A stretch of DNA of 64,000 bases. Source: Beroe forskalii (Eukaryota; Ctenophora; Nuda; Beroida; Beroidae). Positions 63,205 to 64,000 of this stretch are shown here, in pieces. The notes below the pieces were generated by a model. The model worked only from the letters and a program-made list of their open reading frames with translations, had not been told where the DNA came from and ran no database searches. Position 1 is the stretch's first letter. Every line of letters begins with the position of its first letter. The translations under genes were made by a program, and so were the position numbers. The DNA lies in the NCBI GenBank assembly GCA_011033025.1, contig WFMF01000166.1, positions 248,001 to 312,000 of the forward strand. Direction: 5' to 3'.

Positions 63205-63524
63205 AATTTCTACAAATCGTCCACGTGAACTCACGTGCTAAAATATAGCAACCAGATCTAATTTCACGTGCATTAGTCGTATTTGAACTCATTTCAACGT
63301 AACCAAGTCGAAAATCCCGTGTAAATATCAATTTCTTCAAATCCCCTAATTTCTACAAAACGTCCGTGTGTACTCACGTGCTAAAATATGGCAACCAGAT
63401 CTAATTTCATGCATTAGTCGTATTTAAACTCATTTCAACATAATCAAGTCGAAAATCCTGCGTAAATATCAATTTCTTCAAAATCCCCTAATTTCTACAA
63501 AACGTCCGCGTGAACTCACGTGCT
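63205..63524. repeat. ~143-bp tandem repeat, 2.2 copies, rich in CACGTG
   Basis: Units begin AATTTCTACAAA at 63205, 63348 and 63490 (partial). Each contains CGTCC(A/G)(C/T)GTG...CTCACGTGCT and AGCAACCAGATCTAATTTCA-like words. Confidence 0.9.
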
Positions 63525-63534
63525 TCACTACTAG

Positions 63535-63720
63535 TCCATCGTTATTCGGACCCCCCGTTATTCGGACCCCCGTTATTCGGACCCCGTTATTCGGACCCCC
63601 GTTACTCGGACCCCGTTATTCGGACCCCTGTTATCGGACCCCCGTTACGTGGACCCCTGATATTTGGACCCCCGTTATTCGGACCCCCGTTATTCGGACC
63701 CCCGTTATTGGGACCCACAT
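63535..63720. repeat. ~15-bp tandem repeat (GTTATTCGGACCCCC)
   Basis: About 12-13 copies with small indels in the C run. The strand-biased G/C runs explain the open frames on both strands; none is a gene. Confidence 0.9.
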
Positions 63721-63722
63721 AA

Positions 63723-64000
63723 TCCGATGAAAACTCTATGAGTTGGAGATGTAAAAGTAGCGCAAAATAGCATTCTATCACAAAATACGCTATTTTAGTG
63801 GTTTTACGCGATTTTGATGACGTCATCACAGCACCCAAATAAGCTCAAACCAACTTCCCATATAGCCTATAAGACAATTCCGCCTTAGTACAACATACTT
63901 TGACCGGTCTCATCTCAAGATACTTGGTACATCTCACTCCTTTCAGTTTTGACCTATAATTTGGAAATCGATTTTTCACCGTACCTTAGAAAATCGCGTA
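63723..64000. other. window edge, no supported feature
   Basis: AT-rich sequence with one TGACGTCA at 63818-63825. Nothing else recognised. Confidence 0.4.

Noticed and set aside
63510..63838. Open frames coding PPLFGPPLFGP and NNGGPNNGGP
   Set aside because: Products of the 15-bp tandem repeat on both strands; no start context, domain or flanking exon.

Overview
The window is AT-rich (roughly 62-65% A+T by eye), sparsely coding animal DNA. GT-AG introns, a C2H2 zinc-finger gene with a phase-consistent 13-exon model, an intronless class A GPCR, a secreted thrombospondin-repeat protein, and many MITE/foldback and minisatellite repeats all point to a metazoan invertebrate. The GPCR style and the possible spliced-leader acceptors would suit an early-branching animal such as a cnidarian or ctenophore. 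That placement is inference, not something the sequence proves.

Layout. 0-5 kb: repeats, including a (CTAA)n run, a ~100-bp satellite, a palindromic minisatellite and dispersed repeat copies. 5-22.6 kb: no gene I can support, apart from a possible LINE scrap at 5.0 kb, more copies of the dispersed repeats, and clusters of CCAAT-type and CACGTG motifs. 22.6-36.3 kb, plus strand: the main gene, 13 exons encoding about 726 residues. It has a CstF-50-like dimerisation domain at the N-terminus, a Ser/Thr/Pro-rich middle and six tandem C2H2 fingers. 36.3-42.3 kb: repeats, a Z-DNA-prone CG tract and no convincing gene. 42.6-43.6 kb, minus strand: an intronless orphan class A GPCR whose stop codon lies inside a 37-bp minisatellite. 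45.2-46.8 kb: a complete small DNA transposon (57-bp TIRs, 6-bp TSD) carrying a broken MULE-type transposase fragment. 47.6-53.5 kb: foldbacks, a TA-flanked TIR element and dispersed repeats. 53.8-54.6 kb: a frameshifted UDP-glycosyltransferase pseudogene. 59.6-60.8 kb: a nested foldback cluster. 61.3-62.7 kb, minus strand: a secreted Cys-rich TSP1-domain protein gene. 62.9-63.7 kb: a long hairpin followed by three unrelated tandem arrays.

The genes do not form an obvious pathway. They are a nuclear regulator, a membrane receptor, a dead detoxification enzyme and a secreted matrix-type protein, spaced independently and on both strands. The best candidate for something undescribed is the fusion of a CstF-50-like dimerisation module with a C2H2 zinc-finger array.
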